A stretch of 19,702 bases of DNA from positions 1 to 19,702 of the forward strand of contig CAXHKQ010000342.1 in the NCBI GenBank assembly GCA_964017145.1, given 5' to 3'. Position 1 is the first letter of the stretch; the number at the start of each line of letters is the position of its first letter. The notes below the pieces were generated by a model, which was given only the letters and a program-made list of their open reading frames with translations, was not told the origin of the DNA and did not search any database. The stretch is from Agrocybe praecox. Its lineage: Eukaryota; Basidiomycota; Agaricomycetes; Agaricales; Agrocybaceae. Below are positions 18,256 through 19,702 of this stretch, piece by piece. The position numbers and the translations under genes were made by a program.

Positions 18256-18640
18256 CGAAGGCGGTCCGATATATACGTAGCCTACTAGAGAAGTGCGAAC
18301 AGTTATGATGAAATCCCGCGATCCTTAAATATCATCATCACCTTAAAAAATCACCTTTTTCGCGATTTATACTGTCTCATTCTTTCCCTGAAGATGGCTG
18401 ATGGCCACAGTTCAAAGCCCAATTCATAGATTATGGCTATTTGGTCAATTTGGTCGATTGCGAGTTTTCGCGTTTTGCGGCAGAAAATTCGCGGTCACGT
18501 CGGCTATTACACACGGACCGATTCGACTGACATTTTTACAGCACCCTTCTAAAATAATGTCGTGTACTACATAAAATACATTGCGATAGTGGCGCCATAT
18601 GCGGTGATCGAGGCTACGTACTTATATCGGACTGCCTACG
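18256..18640. mobile_element. Inverted-repeat unit, possible MITE
   Basis: The left arm 18256-18283 contains GGTCCGATATATACGTAGCC. The right arm 18611-18640 contains GGCTACGTACTTATATCGGAC. Aligned over about 28-30 bases they differ by two substitutions and a 2-base gap, far beyond chance. The interior of about 330 bases has no ORF. The flanks show no target-site duplication, so the true limits are unclear. A shared TAGGGTAG word at 18074-18081 and its inverse near 18656-18663 may mean a larger unit. Confidence 0.45.
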
Positions 18641-18679
18641 TATATAGAATAATACCTACCCTAGCCTGAGAGAAATATG

Positions 18680-19140
18680 CACCTAAACCTCCTATAACAC
18701 GCTAGATACGTTCCTGAGGGAACCATGTTATAGCAAAACCGTGTTTTAAAAGACAAGGAGCCCATACAAAAACTTTGGATACGTTCCAAGCTGAAAAGGC
18801 AGACCCAAAAAACCCTAAATGCATCGTTCATGATGTAAATAATTCATCAAGTGTTTTATTGCAAATTTCTTGTTTATATAATCCATTATGATCAATGTTC
18901 GTTATTTTTGAAGCGATATATTTGAGTTATTCTTCTTTCGGCATCAGAATTTTTTTTCGAAAAACCCTAAATTGTCGATAAATATTTAAAATTTGTTTGT
19001 ACATGAAAATCGACTGAAAAACGATGAAAGCTTGAGAAAAATACCGTGTTCTAAAAGTGTTCACCGTGTTATACAAGGTTTCGGGGGACTTATTCAAGAT
19101 CGTGTTATAAAAAAAAACCGTGTTATAGGAGGTTTAGGTG
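18680..19140. mobile_element. Intact MITE, copy C of the CACCTAAACC family
   Basis: The left terminus, 18680-18701, starts CACCTAAACCTCCTATAAC and the right terminus, 19118-19140, is its exact reverse complement over 22 bases. At 461 bases there is no room for a transposase and no ORF. Sub-terminal words CCGTGTTATA and CCGTGTTCTA/TTA repeat several times at both ends, likely transposase-binding sites. Flanking TATG on the left and TATA on the right might be a 4-base target duplication with one change. A CAC start, sub-terminal repeats and a short duplication would suit the CMC group (EnSpm/Chapaev-like), but this is only a guess. Confidence 0.75.
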
Positions 19141-19702
19141 TATAAAAATTGTATTTCCCTAAAACATACAACATACATATTTGCTTCGATTTAATTATAA
19201 CCCTGGTCGTTATCGCGTTTTGATGTTGGGTAGACCGAACATTTTTCAAAATTAGTTTCCTGAGTAATTGAATTACAATTGATTTTCATACAAACGTAAA
19301 CGCACTGTAGCGCACATGAAGAATATGTTCATGTTTCATACCTATTCTTGTCTATCAATGGCATTGCCTTTTCTTTTCGAAATTGAATACAGATTACCTC
19401 ACCTCACCCTTTTAGTACGTTTTTGTATATATTTCCACACAAATGTCTCTTCCTGGCCGCCAATGAACAATTGGACGGCGGCGACGACGACGACGACGCT
19501 CGCTGTCGACCTCATATTGCGCGAATGCATTGTCTTCAATGGCCCGCCGCCAGACACTACACACACAAAGTGCAGTGCACCCACAAACCATATATACGCT
19601 TGCCTGTGTATTGTGTAAACAACACGACATCGCGAAAAAGTGCATCAACGCGACAGGGCGCGCATTCACAAGCGCATTCTCGCAAAGCAGACGCGCGCGT
19701 GA
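19141..19702. other. AT-rich flank then CA/CG-rich island running off the end
   Basis: AT-rich to about 19440, then GGCGGCGACGACGACGACGACG (near 19477-19498), CA runs and CATATATACGC (19589-19599), a possible TATA-like box. The last 100 bases look like another leader or promoter, but the window ends before a donor or ATG can be judged. ORFs of up to 100 codons are composition artefacts. Confidence 0.3.

Noticed and set aside
1..19702. CRISPR array, prokaryotic operons, prophage, rRNA
   Set aside because: There are no regularly spaced direct repeats, no gene-dense coding, no ribosome-binding pattern and no rRNA-like stretch. The composition and splice signals are eukaryotic.

Overview
The window reads as non-coding DNA of a eukaryote, most likely an insect and probably a dipteran such as a mosquito. 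The lineage is an inference from style, not from a recognised gene. There are no long ORFs of ordinary composition, no operons and no Shine-Dalgarno spacing. Instead there are GT...AG-type splice signals, arthropod-like TCAGT initiators, a TATATAAG box, many CA/GT runs, plentiful CpG and small inverted-repeat transposons. Every ORF over about 100 codons either lacks an ATG at its start or lies in CA/CG-rich low-complexity DNA.

The layout is a mosaic. CA/CG-rich islands look like promoters or 5' UTRs: roughly 1-650, 1240-2320, 2650-4040, 4580-5400, 5690-5950, 7200-8240, 9000-9620, 10900-11300, 12780-13280, 13490-13860, 14400-15246, 15611-16070, 16660-16930, 17280-17901 and 19440-19702. They alternate with AT-rich blocks. 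The best-supported gene signals are all on the + strand: a candidate non-coding first exon ending in a consensus donor at 327/328, a TATA plus initiator promoter near 10916-10951, a candidate exon at 13635-13807, and a 5' UTR with a 16-codon first coding exon (17854-17901) followed by a GTATGT donor. Together they suit the 5' end of a large gene, or neighbouring genes, with alternative promoters. That link is inferred.

Several AT-rich blocks are MITE-like elements. One family with CACCTAAACC ends is present as an intact copy (18680-19140) and a head-to-tail pair (6018-6825). A second element has long terminal inverted repeats (15247-15610) and sits inside a CA/CG island. A third inverted-repeat unit is at 18256-18640. 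A weaker candidate is at 13291-13513.

The most distinctive non-coding signal is a near-complete 35-nt stem with a 13-nt loop at 4495-4576, which has the size and shape of a microRNA precursor. I recognised no known gene, microRNA, tRNA, rRNA, CRISPR array or complete transposase. I found no evidence for a new enzymatic or defence system.
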